From assembly GCF_000350225.1 (NCBI RefSeq), contig NW_005179386.1, forward strand, positions 1 through 48,400: DNA of 48,400 nucleotides, given 5' to 3'. Positions 39,628-48,400 of this stretch are shown here, piece after piece. Made by a program: the position numbers and the translations under genes. The first letter of the stretch is position 1; each line of letters opens with the position of its first letter. This stretch comes from Chondrus crispus (taxonomy: Eukaryota; Rhodophyta; Florideophyceae; Gigartinales; Gigartinaceae). The notes under the pieces were generated by a model. That model saw nothing but the letters and a program-made list of their open reading frames with translations. It was not told the DNA's origin and ran no database searches.

Positions 39628-42219
39628 TCAACGGTTCGTACCGTTGGAGGGCACCGACGACCCGGAGGCACGCCTTTCCGGGGGACGGTAGCTGGGGTGC
39701 GACGGCACGTCCGACTCCATCTCGTGGAGGGGCGGAAGCGCTATCTCCGGGTGGGAGGACCATCCCGGACGCGATTTGGACGGGACGGCTGGTCCGCCAA
39801 CCACCGAGGAGTCGTGCACACGTCTCTCATAGGGGTCCCGAAGTTGAGGGAGAGGCACGTGTGTAGGGGCAGCCCGAAGGTCGTCTCGCTCCAGGCGATA
39901 TCGATCGCGCTCGGCCGATAAGTGCTGTAGCATGCTGCTCTGGCGCGACGCCGATTCACGAAGGGTCTCGATTTCCCCCTGGGCATGGCGGAGTTGTGCA
40001 CCGAGGCGACGAGCCTCGTCACTCCGCTCCATGTACCAACCGGCCAGTGTCCGGAGGAGACCTCCAACTTGCCAAACTCGGGCGACCGAACGGCCCAGAG
40101 CGCGGACCACCCCTGGGATAGCAATGATCTCGTCGTGACTCAGATCAAGGCTGCACGTGGTCTTGGGACTCACGTCACGACATGAGTCGGCCCCAAGAGG
40201 GGGCGGGAGAACCGACGGAGCGCCTACCGCGGCACTGTACCCCTCCCCCGAAGGGAAGAAGGAAGTACGTGGGGAACGTGCATCTCGGAAGGCGACAGAC
40301 GGAGCTTCGCCATCCAAATCGCGGTACCGCTTCCGGCGCGCTGCTCGGGCAACGGACCCCACGCCTCCCTTGCTCCGGGAAGGACCCGACCCGAGCGGAC
40401 TGGGACGCGCTACGAAAGCATCCCCTTTCCAATTGTAGATCACGTAGAGGCTCCAGGTGCTGGTTGTGTAATCGGTCCAAGAACGCCGATTGCGCTCGGG
40501 TACCGCCACGGCGCGGTGCATAAGATCGAGAACCAAGGAGTAGGACCATGGGACGTGCGGGGAGCCGCGCTCCATGGGGTGCAAGGTCAGGTCGGGAAGC
40601 GACGGCGGGACCCGGCCAAGGAAGGACAGCACGCCAACGGGCTGTACGAAAGCCCTACCATGCAATGACACCTCGTCCATGAAGGCGGTGCATAGGGACC
40701 ACGCCCATTCGCACTCGAAATTGTAGACCAGCTCCGCGTAAGCCGGGTGTACCGGGTCATTACAAGCGAAGCCAAAGTGTCTCAGAGTGTAGGGGAGTAA
40801 CGGATGCACCCCTAACGACGGGAGTGCCTCCCGTATAACCGCGGGAAGCTCGGGAAAGTCGCTTCGCGACAGACCGGGGGCGAACGCGGCTGACGGGAAG
40901 ACGCGTCCGTCTTCTTCAGCAGCGTTGCGATACGCCGACCAATCAGTTGGCGCCAACGCGATGTGGTGAAGGCGCATCAGGGAACAGGCCGATTTTTGAA
41001 GGGCCGCCCGAGCCTTCGAATGGGCGCGAGTACGGGAGCTGACGTATAGCCCCGCTACCTCCGAAAGTACGAAACGACGGGGATCCCGGGGGCCCCGATG
41101 GAAGAGGTACGTCGACATCCGGTCGACGTACTCGGCCTCCTCTACACTATAGACGAACGTCCTGTCGCCGGGTATCTCGTCCGGAATTTGATAGGGGGCA
41201 CCGTCGCCCTCAGATAGCAAGCGCCCTAAGGCCAGGGACGCCTCCTCAGCTCGGCCACCTGCGTATATGGTGCGAATCCGGAGTAGATCAGGTCGCAAAC
41301 TCGCTCGCGCCAAGAGTTCACCGACGGTGATGCCCGACCGCGCGTGGCGACGCCACGCGTAGTTTAGGCTACTGAGCGGTAGCGGAATCGACCGCTCCAA
41401 GGGGACGCCCAGCCACTGCGTGGAGGTGTCGGACACCTCCTCCTCCACGACCCTGCCGAGCCGGGAAAAAGGCGTCGGCGCCCCGGGACGCCGACAACTA
41501 CCAGTGGCCCCGTGAGAGCCCTCGACGGGACGGTACGAACCATCCCTCGGCCATGCCGCGAGCTCCCCATCGTGCGAACCACTCGCGCCACCGACGGGCG
41601 CAGCCAACGGCGGAGCGACGGGCGGCGGCGAGGGATCCAACTCCTCGGATACTGTAGAGGCTCGGGTTTCTCGAGGCTTTCGGAGAGGCCTCGGAGGCCA
41701 CCAGAGCGGCGGCGCAGAAGGGTTGAGAGCGGCCGAAGGCGACCGCGATGCCACCTCCTCGACGGGGGTAGGGTGACCCATGGTCGGGGAGGAGACGACC
41801 GGTGCGTCCGATCCAATCCCAAGGGGCGGCAGAGGACGCGCGGGGGCGCCCTCAGGGGTAGTGAGGGGCGACATATGGATGACGTAAGGACGCGGGCCAA
41901 TCCAGCAGACGAGGGAGTAAGCCGGCTCTTGGGTACGGAAAGAAAAGGGTGCCCGCCAAGTCGGATGCAGAAGAACAGACCCCTCCGAAGGGAGGGACGA
42001 ATCGACGCTCAAGGCGAGCCCAGAGGGGGCACGCACGACCGAACGGCAGAAAACAGCCGACGGCGACAAAGGGGAGGCGAGGTCTCGGGACGCCAGAGAG
42101 AGGGGCGATAGATCGACACGCGCGCAAACGAGGGCGGAGCGGGACACCGAGAATGCTGACCCGAGAGCGGGATCGTGGGAGGGAGTAGAAGGGACCGTAT
42201 CGATTATACGGTCGGCCAT
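39628..42219 (-). CDS. Antisense accessory ORF (aORF) of element B, 863 aa, function unknown
   Basis: An intact frame on the strand opposite gag-pol, starting 57 bp from the 3' LTR. Residues 1-285 are Pro/Ser-rich and disordered-looking. A globular core spans 286-605: ELLARASLRPDLL (301-313) matches the NPELF block of the 650-aa copy, IPDEIPGDRTFVYSVEEAEYVDRM matches IPEEFGCDTW..RTEGERSYLD, and HFGF/CEWAWSLC/VQPVGVLSFL resemble its aromatic helices. A conserved LSHDEIIAIPGVVRALGR segment lies at 693-710, followed by a coiled coil (about 725-785, many Arg/Glu heptads) absent from the other copies. Similarity is weak but ordered. No catalytic motif, signal or membrane segment is recognised. It is open although gag and protease are damaged. 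Confidence 0.7.
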   Translation of the reverse strand: MADRIIDTVPSTPSHDPALGSAFSVSRSALVCARVDLSPLSLASRDLASPLSPSAVFCRSVVRAPSGLALSVDSSLPSEGSVLLHPTWRAPFSFRTQEPAYSLVCWIGPRPYVIHMSPLTTPEGAPARPLPPLGIGSDAPVVSSPTMGHPTPVEEVASRSPSAALNPSAPPLWWPPRPLRKPRETRASTVSEELDPSPPPVAPPLAAPVGGASGSHDGELAAWPRDGSYRPVEGSHGATGSCRRPGAPTPFSRLGRVVEEEVSDTSTQWLGVPLERSIPLPLSSLNYAWRRHARSGITVGELLARASLRPDLLRIRTIYAGGRAEEASLALGRLLSEGDGAPYQIPDEIPGDRTFVYSVEEAEYVDRMSTYLFHRGPRDPRRFVLSEVAGLYVSSRTRAHSKARAALQKSACSLMRLHHIALAPTDWSAYRNAAEEDGRVFPSAAFAPGLSRSDFPELPAVIREALPSLGVHPLLPYTLRHFGFACNDPVHPAYAELVYNFECEWAWSLCTAFMDEVSLHGRAFVQPVGVLSFLGRVPPSLPDLTLHPMERGSPHVPWSYSLVLDLMHRAVAVPERNRRSWTDYTTSTWSLYVIYNWKGDAFVARPSPLGSGPSRSKGGVGSVARAARRKRYRDLDGEAPSVAFRDARSPRTSFFPSGEGYSAAVGAPSVLPPPLGADSCRDVSPKTTCSLDLSHDEIIAIPGVVRALGRSVARVWQVGGLLRTLAGWYMERSDEARRLGAQLRHAQGEIETLRESASRQSSMLQHLSAERDRYRLERDDLRAAPTHVPLPQLRDPYERRVHDSSVVGGPAVPSKSRPGWSSHPEIALPPLHEMESDVPSHPSYRPPERRASGSSVPSNGTNR

Positions 42220-42263
42220 GGCTTCCGCTCTACAGGCACCCGTGGACGCGGACGTCCCCGCTT

Positions 42264-42273
42264 AAGGGGGGGG
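42264..42273 (+). promoter_or_regulatory. Polypurine tract of element B
   Basis: aagggggggg, then ccg and the 3' LTR start TGTAG. Position and composition fit the plus-strand primer. Confidence 0.65.
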
Positions 42274-42276
42274 CCG

Positions 42277-42942
42277 TGTAGTATAACCCCCCCTGGGGCT
42301 TTATTTTAGATTGGATCAACTCAGAACCGGATCGGTTACTGTAGGGCTCGATGCTCTACAGTACCACCACGTGTACCCTCGAGTACAGGGGCGCACGTGT
42401 ACACGTGTACGCGCGGGACCGAAGAACGCACACACACGTGTACTGTCAGCCCCGATGGCTGACAGCATTACAGTGTCGACCGACCGCTACAGTACGTCGC
42501 TACAGTACATCGGTACTGTACTATTATGATAGGTTATTATGTACATTAAATATGGAGCAGACCGGCGGCGGTGGAGGAGGACAAGCACGGACTTGTCACC
42601 CACCGACCGTCAAGGTCCGACTTCCCGCTTATTCTAAGGTAGCGCTCGCTAACTACCTTAGAGCGGCACCGAGCGCGGGTTGAGGACGCGCGCGGTACGC
42701 CCACGAGTCGGCTCCGCCTCCGCCCGTCGGTACTGGATCGTTACCCAGTACCGCGCCGGGGCGTCGAGGCTTCGAACCGCTCGTGCGTACCGGCGTCCTC
42801 CCCGTTCCCGCTCTACCACGCTACCCGGGCCCGCTGCCCGGTGCCGTTAGCTGGTGTCCTGCTTCACCCCCGTCTTCCCGATCGGACGGGGTCTCGGTCG
42901 AACTGTGCATACACCCCTATCGCTGGGGGTGTTATTGCTACA
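42277..42942 (+). mobile_element. 3' LTR of element B
   Basis: 666 bp, starts TGTAGTATAACC and ends TTGCTACA. It differs from the 5' LTR at roughly a dozen positions, mainly single substitutions and one 1-bp length change near 42390. It is followed by GTTTG, the right target duplication. Confidence 0.95.
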
Positions 42943-42947
42943 GTTTG
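42943..42947. repeat. Target site duplication GTTTG (right), element B
   Basis: Identical to 30788-30792. After removing one copy and the element, the frame of the split antisense gene runs on without interruption across the junction. Confidence 0.95.
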
Positions 42948-44404
42948 CAAGCCGTGTTCTCCCGCGATTTTACCCACCGATTGGTCGTGGAGAGGGAATT
43001 ATTGCGCCCCGAGTTCGGCGGACGGACGCCGAGTCGCATGAAGCGTTCGTGAGTTTTCTCCGGCAGCGCATTCGCCGTACGCCGTGTAATCGGTTAGTCC
43101 CGCGAGCGTGGGGGCTCGACACGTGGGCGTACAGGTCGGAGGCGGATCGGGGTTATGTCGCAAATTCACGGCGGGTAATGGAGGGTCTCCGCGATAGGGA
43201 GGAGGTACCCTCAGTCTCGTTGATGGCCTGGGACACTCCGTTGATGCCCCCCGGCTATGACGTCGAATTGGAGAGGCGGCGAGATCCCGTGATGCATGGG
43301 AAGCTGAAATTCGAGCGTCGTATGAGAAACCGAATGGGGGTATTCATCGCCTATGAGTGGGTCGAGGTAACCTCGTTCGAGCGAGAGACGTTGCACACTC
43401 GGTACCCCGAGATACCGACGTGGTTTGATCAGTATGAAGTCCCGGCGGACTTCATAGCTGAGCTCCCTCCGTGCCTAGTGTACTATGGCCTCGGCATGAT
43501 GGAAGATCCTCAGTCGCCAAAATGGATGGTGTTCCTGAGTGAGTGGATCGCGATTATAGCCAAGCGTTTCATCTGGTCTACGTATGATGGGCGCCTGTAT
43601 GTCCTCCCTACGGCCGTGGTGGAGTGGTTGCGGAGGCTCGATCTGACGAGGGTGCTGGGGTCGGCGGCGCTACAGGAGCGTCTACTCGCCCTGTTGGATA
43701 TCCACGACAGTGTTGACTGGCCTCGGGTTCCGTATAACCAAGGGCACCATTATGACAATCATCGCGTGAGGAATCACTCCCCAGGTCGGAGGTATGATGC
43801 CGGCACCCCGCTAACGGGCAACTGGGTGCGTATCGCGGCCGGGACCTTGGGCGTCACCCAGCCCGAGCTGATGCGCGGGCGACCGGAGCAGGCCACTCGG
43901 GGTAGTGTCGGAAACACGCGCGTACGAGTCCGGGAGGAGACTCCCGGGGGCGATCCCGAACGCGGGGCTTGGGAGCCCGTGCGGGTGAGGGCCAAACACG
44001 GCGAGCGTGGAACTTCGGCGGATGTTGTGATGGCCAAAGGTGAGGCGACCGGGACGCGTGTAGGGGCCCCGGTCGGGGAGGGACGCCATCCGACTGAGTT
44101 GTCGGAGGCGGACTTGCGGGTGCTTCTGCGCAACCCGCGGATGGTGGCTGCGGTACGCCGCCTTGTGGCGGAGGGCGGTGCAGAAGAGGGCGCCGTGGTA
44201 CCTCGGAGCGCGTCGCCCTCAGCGGCCGTCTCCCCGGCGAGGGAGACGCCCCTACGCGTTGTGGCGGAGGGCAATTCCGACAGGGTCGTCGAGAAGGGAA
44301 TCTCTGCTTCCCCTACAACGGAGAAGGAGGGCGGTGTAACTCCTGGCGAGCCTCGCGAGGTGCTGCCGGAGGAGGAAGTCGGGGACTATGTGGAAGAGGT
44401 CTAG
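42948..44404 (+). pseudogene. Antisense ORF (aORF) of element D, main part after insertion B
   Basis: Continuation of the gene begun at 30670. The first ~25 codons follow its frame (QAVFSRDFTHRL). A 1-nt frameshift between about 43000 and 43035 then moves the reading to a frame open to the TAG at 44404. That frame has FVSFLRQRIRR, GLDTWAYRSEADRGYV, KFERRMRNRMGVFIAYEWVE, TRYPEIPTWFDQYEV, WMVFLSEWIAIIAK, LYVLPTAVVEWLRRLD, all collinear with the 650-aa copy at 219-2171. The tail is charged and variable, with SEADLRVLLRNPRMVAAVRRL matching the family C-terminal block. It is inactivated by the insertion, and the frameshift is a second lesion. Confidence 0.75.
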
Positions 44405-44612
44405 CCCGCGTACGCGTCACTGTAGTCCTCCATATGCGAGTTACGCCCTCGAGAGTGCGAGTAATAGTCCCTCGATTGTCGAGTTACGCCCTCGAGAGTG
44501 CGAGTAATAGTCCCTCGATGGTCGAGTCATTTAGTGCCAGGCCTCGAACCTGCGAGGTAGTCTAACTCGCTCCACGGAAGTGGGGACCGAGATCCTGAAT
44601 AAACCTCGTTAC
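44405..44612 (+). repeat. 43-bp tandem repeat and CGAG-rich spacer (element D)
   Basis: Two exact-spacing units start at 44438 and 44481 (GAGTTACGCCCTCGAGAGTG, CGAGTAATAGTCCCTCGA) and a third begins at 44524. CTCGA/TCGAG pairs recur every 10-20 bases. Similar elements (TCGAACTTGCGAGG, GCGAGTATTAGCCCCTCG) continue at 45860-46200, on the far side of solo LTR A4. This is probably one repetitive spacer between element D's antisense gene and pol, split by the LTR. Confidence 0.6.
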
Positions 44613-45529
44613 TGTAGTGCAATACGCACCTGAAAAGGGGGGTGAAAAGAAATGAAAATGATGGGGTATGACAAGCAAAAGTGGAAATCATTTCACTTTA
44701 TTATTTTAATTAGTAATTTTAATTAGTTGCATATTAGTTATTTAACATTAGATTAGATCTAGGATCTAGCGCCGAGAGCTACTGTAGTGGCTCCGGCGGG
44801 GCGATATATACCTTAGCCCTCTGACGACCAAGTCAGTAAAGGTAACCCGAGTTGCCGGAGTTGAATGTCGCCTTGGTCGAAGTCCGTCTCTACCAAGACG
44901 CTCCCTTTTACCTAAGCCTACGGCATCCTTCAGCGCTCGGGGGTCCCATTCCTTTTCCCTTTATTTCCCAATCTAACCCGAGTTGCCGGAGTTGAATGTC
45001 GCCTTGGTCGAAGTCCGTCTCTACCAAGACGTCCCCTTTTTCCTAAGCCTACGGCATCCTTCAGCGCTCGGGGGTCCCCTCTTTCCCTTATCAATTTTCC
45101 TTTATTTCCCTATCCTAATTTCCCTTAATCTTGAGTTGGTCCCACCTTGTAGGATTGCGATCCGCAACGTGACGTCATTTGCCATCGGGCTTTTGTGTTG
45201 GTGCACCAGTGGTGCTTTTCTCAGCGTTGGTTCCATCGGAAACTGGTTGCGACCGATCCGTTGTTGGTACTTTGCCATCGGGCAGTACGACGGTGTAGCG
45301 CTGCTACGTTTTCTTCTTCCCGACGGGCTACGTTGCGACGTCCCCGTCGAAGACCTTATCAAGGGTATAAGGTGTACAAGGCGCTCTTCGAGCATTGGAT
45401 TTACGACCCATCGGACCAGGTTTACCTAAACACCCCTCCGAACTCGTCGAACAGTTGCCTTTACAAGTCTCTACCACCATTTACCGATCCCGGGCTGGGC
45501 CCTTCTCTTTGCCCCCCCATTGCACTACA
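44613..45529 (+). mobile_element. Solo LTR family A, copy 4 (917 bp), TSD GTTAC
   Basis: Starts TGTAGTGCAAT and ends ATTGCACTACA. Flanks 44608-44612 and 45530-45534 are both GTTAC. Two features are peculiar: a 131-bp block is present twice in tandem (44843 and 44974; TAACCCGAGTTGCCGGAGTT), and about 150 bp before the last 11 bases are missing (junction near 45518). It inserted into the repetitive spacer of element D. Confidence 0.9.
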
Positions 45530-46382
45530 GTTACATGAGGGAAAGCCGCTAGATCCCGACGTGCGGACGAGCGCGCGGTACACCCTCTCAGCGCTGTACA
45601 CGTGGCGTAGAGGGACATCCGCCTTGAGTTGGCGAGTTCTGTTTTTCTCACGCCGGTGAGTCTCATTCCGACCTCGCTTGGCCTACCCTCGTCTTGGCGT
45701 GTCCTGTCCTCCCCCTGGCGCGGGTCAAGGAGTCGGTCGCCGGGTCTTGCCTTGCGATCCCCGAGCGTCTTGCTTGGCTGCCCTCCTCGAGCGAGCGAGT
45801 CCTTGTATCCCCCCGGGGAGGTGGTATACGCCTCACCTTAACGGGGGTTAATAATGCGACCCCTTCCCTTTTCCTCGGGGAATCCCGACGTCGTGTATAC
45901 GAGAATTTCCTACTCGGGGGAAGAGGTCGGATGTCCTCCGACCTGCGAACCGACAAGTCCCGTCTCTCTCGCTCTCGCGAGTCGCGGTCTCGAACTTGCG
46001 AGGCTTACCCTCGCGGTCATCCGGCGGAGTTGCGGGCCGGCCTCGCCCGTGCGAGTAGTGGTACCTCGACGGGGAGGGAGTCACCACCCCGAATTGACGG
46101 GGGGAAAGGGGCTCCCTCGTTCAACGAGGTAATAAGTTGTTACCGCCGTAACCGCGGGTCATGCCTCGATCGAGCGAGTATTAGCCCCTCGGCTACGAGT
46201 TAGGCATTCGGCATCCTCTTTCACCGCCAGTCATGACCCTGGTATATGTGCGAGTTCCCTCCTTGGTACGGGAGGCGGCTTTTCCCTTCGACACTTCGAA
46301 CTGATGAATCCCGTCCTTCTCGCTTCTGCGAGGTCACCGTCCTCGTTGTACGAGACTTTATCCGCGGCCTCTTCGGCCGGGG
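45530..46382. other. Element D spacer between chromodomain and antisense gene
   Basis: No gene is supported. The DNA has recurring CTCG/CGAG pairs, for example TCGCTCTCGCGAGTCGCGG near 45970 and GCGAGTATTAGCCCCTCG near 46175, like the repeat at 44405-44612. Frames over it are inconsistent and interrupted. Confidence 0.4.
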
Positions 46383-47240
46383 CTAATGCTGCATACCGAC
46401 GCTGTCGGGCCGGTCCCATAGTGACCGAGCGGGTACCCGCAGGTGCTTGCGTCGACAGTAACGTACGACGGTATTGTAGTCAACGTGGTGGGCTGGTTCC
46501 CAGGTGTCGTCGTCCGTAGAATAGCCATACCAGTGAACGCGAAACACCGGAATTCCGTCCGAGCCGGCGGCATGCCCGGAGAGGGATTCTACGACGTACT
46601 CGGTGGGTAATACTCCCGGGGAGGTCGGAGAACGCGGCGGAGGTGGGGCCGGCGACGGTGGCAGGCCAGCGCCGATGAGGTTAAAAGTACACCTCGCGGC
46701 AAGGGCCGGTATGGCCTCCGACAGAGCCTGTTGGACGGCTCGCCCCGCGGGTGTCGGTGCGGAAGGTTCGGGTGTCTCTCGCAAGGGAGCAAGCGTGGCC
46801 CGATCGTGTAAGCTGCCCTTCGTCCATCTTGGCGGGTCGCTATTTCTCCCTCAGGCGCGACACGTGTCATTGGAGGTCGCGGCTCGGGGGGGTGTACGCG
46901 CATTCCCGGGCGACCCCGGCGCACTGCGGGGTGCCCGTTTTCCTCTCGCAGATGCAGTAGCCGTAGTCCTTCGGTTCGAAGATGGAACCTCCCTTACCTG
47001 GGAGGGGGTGGGAGCGAGTCGAGATATAACCCGCTCCGGGGTTCCGCTGGTCAGGGCATCCATCAGTCCCGGAGCGTGCGCGGGAGGAGGCGCCGGGGTG
47101 GCGGCGTCCTCCGCCGGGTCGAGGTCGTCGAGCGGTAGATTACCCGACTGTCCCTCAGTGCCTCTCCCTCGGATGGGAGTCGTGTCCGACGACGGGGTTT
47201 CCCCATCATCGCGCTGATCCGCCAACGAGGGCGTAGCGCC
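46383..47240 (-). pseudogene. Element D: acidic linker and chromodomain
   Basis: The frame 47225-46854 is an acidic Pro/Thr linker, ends at one TGA (about 46851), and resumes in the same frame at 46784. That part holds a well-formed chromodomain: EYVVESLSGHAAG, PVFRVHWYGY, DDDTWEPAHHV, and the C-terminal helix VVRYCRRKHL. All aromatic positions of the methyl-lysine cage region look present. In chromoviruses this domain guides integration to heterochromatin. The link to integrase is broken by a frameshift near 47259-47265. Confidence 0.8.
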
Positions 47241-48400
47241 CCGACCGCGTTGCGTAGCGGGGGGGCCTTGACGACTCTATCTCGAGAGATTCTGTCCTTC
47301 AGCCCGGTACCTCGAAGGACGGTGACAGTATGGTCATCCACCTTTACCACGGGGAACGGTCCCTCAGTGCGCGGTGCGAGTTTGTTGTTCACCCCATCCT
47401 TGTCGGTTTGCTCCTCTGAGCGTAATGCCGCTTCTCGGTTAACGAGGACTTGGTCCCCTACTTGATATTCTGGCGTAGGGAGTCGAATCCGCTTGTCAAA
47501 GTCGTCCTTGTAGTGTTCCTGTCCGGCGCGTAGGTTCTTGTCAGCCGTAGCCATGAGGCCGTGCAACCACGCGAGGAAGCGGAACTTGAAATGCGCCCGT
47601 GAGGCGGAGGGTGCCAACAGCGGAGTTTGCTGTAGGGACAACGGACTCGGCGTCCGGGATAACACCAGCTCAAATGGCCTCATGCCGATCATGCGGTTGA
47701 CCGTGCAGTTGTAGCCATAGGTGAGGGCATCCGTGTACTGGTCCCAGTCACGTTGGTTATCGGCCAGATAGTGCCGTAGAGTTGAGACCAACGTTCTGTT
47801 GAATCTTTCCACCTGCCCATTAGTCTGGGGGTGATATGCGGTTGTGAACACACTCTCAATAGAGAGGATTTTGCACACTGCGAGGAAGAACCTCGAAGTG
47901 AATTGACTCCCGTTGTCGGAGAGGAGCTTCACTGGGGCTCCGTAAACGAAGACCCAGTGTGAAATGAACGCCTGAGCTACTGTCTCGGCGGTGATTTTCC
48001 GTAAGGGTACGGTTCGGGTTAACTTGGAGTAACGGTCCGTCATCACCAAGAGGTAACGATGTCCTCTTGGGGTTCGGGGTAGTTCTCCAAGGATATCAAT
48101 TGCGATGTACTCCAGGGGGCCTGATGGAGGGAACGTCTTCAATTCTGAGTTGTGTTTACGCAATTTGGTGCTGGCCTTGGCGCAGTCGGGACACATCCGG
48201 ACTGTGGAATAGGCATCGACCGACATGCTTGGCCAGTAATACCGCTGCCAGAGCGTGTAGAATAAACGCCGACCTCCAGGGTGACCTGAGGTGGCGGGAT
48301 AATGCGATAAATACAACACCCTGTCACGGAGGGTTGTTGGGACGACAATTTGTTCGACACCATCCAGGTGGGCTTTCCGACAGATTAAACCTTCTGTGTT
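47063..48400 (-). pseudogene. Element D: integrase and GPF region (partial at window edge)
   Basis: Open from the right edge without a start. Zinc module: LSHYPATSGHPGG with MCPDC (HHCC intact). Catalytic core: AIDILG, SDNGSQF, NGQVERFNR (D, D, E), with TAYHPQTNG. GPF motif: LAPRTEGPFPVVKV with RISRDRVVKAP. Then a run of seven C on the - strand (47259-47265) is followed by a frame that stops at 47063, while the acidic linker expected before the chromodomain is in the neighbouring frame. A 1-base indel in that run explains it. The integrase core itself looks intact. Confidence 0.85.

Larger units (their letters stand above)
30793..42942 (+). mobile_element. Element B: complete Ty3/Gypsy LTR retrotransposon, 12,150 bp
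   Basis: Bounded by 667- and 666-bp LTRs and flanked by GTTTG duplications. The sense strand carries a leader ORF, gag (with an internal TGA) and a 1605-codon pol. The antisense strand carries an 863-codon ORF between pol and the 3' LTR. A primer-binding-site candidate and a polypurine tract are present. LTRs differ at roughly a dozen sites by eye (about 98% identical), so integration was fairly recent. Defects in gag, protease and integrase zinc module suggest this copy now depends on helpers. Confidence 0.95.
29537..48400 (-). mobile_element. Element D: chromodomain Gypsy element (partial, nested insertions inside)
   Basis: Read on the - strand from the right window edge: integrase and GPF region, chromodomain, a spacer, an accessory gene on the opposite (+) strand, polypurine tract and 3' LTR (family C). 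It is interrupted by solo LTR A4 (44613-45529) and by complete element B (30793-42942). Without these it spans about 5.8 kb of window sequence. Its 5' LTR, gag, protease and RT must lie right of the window. The base run gtgag (29532-29536) should be its target duplication; the partner is outside. Confidence 0.7.

Noticed and set aside
45629..46203. 169- and 70-codon + frames in the element D spacer
   Set aside because: Composed of CTCG/CGAG repeat translations; no family and no conserved start.

Overview
This is eukaryotic, retrotransposon-packed DNA. Almost everything recognisable is Ty3/Gypsy-type LTR retrotransposon sequence: gag with CCHC zinc knuckles, aspartic protease, reverse transcriptase with YLDD, RNase H, HHCC/DD35E integrase, GPF motif and C-terminal chromodomain. 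No rRNA, tRNA, CRISPR array, prokaryotic operon or convincing single-copy host gene was seen. The pol sequences resemble those of chromovirus-like Gypsy elements from filamentous eukaryotic microbes such as oomycetes or fungi. That assignment is an impression from protein style, not a search result, and the host stays open.

Three LTR families can be delimited. All start TGTAGT and end in an approximate inverted copy. Family A (about 920-1040 bp, + strand) is at 2295-3260, 8204-9240, 16580-17521 (solo, duplication ACCAC) and 44613-45529 (solo, duplication GTTAC). Family B (667 bp, + strand) bounds one complete 12.15-kb element at 30793-42942, with target duplication GTTTG. Family C (about 675-725 bp) lies on the - strand at 9616-10290 (solo), 25870-26217 (fragment) and 29537-30260 (3' LTR of element D).

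Layout. 1-2294: 3' part of an A element with a 650-codon antisense ORF. 2295-9240: a second, collapsed A element (RT remnant, degenerate antisense ORF, 3' LTR). 9241-12357: decayed B-type pol carrying a solo C LTR. 12358-19430: mostly unrecognised DNA with a decayed cysteine-containing gene, tandem repeats of roughly 790 bp and a solo A LTR. 19440-28788: two gag-pol copies, E (-) and F (+), head to head as an inverted repeat with arms near 2.8 kb; F continues to integrase and chromodomain. 28945-29505: antisense ORF remnant of F. 29537-48400: element D on the - strand, open at the right edge. D's antisense ORF was split by element B, and D also carries solo LTR A4.

The most interesting signal is an antisense accessory ORF family (called aORF here). 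It lies between pol and the 3' LTR, on the strand opposite gag-pol, in elements of all three LTR families (A twice, B, D/C, and F whose LTR is not in the window). Copies share short motifs (LPG..LQA; G.DTW..R; FERR; a C-terminal DLR/L block) but diverge strongly between families. The A1 (650 aa) and B (863 aa) copies are fully open, although B's own gag has an in-frame stop and its protease has lost the catalytic Asp. No known function was recognised.

The nesting order can be read directly: F is older than D, and D is older than B and than solo LTR A4.
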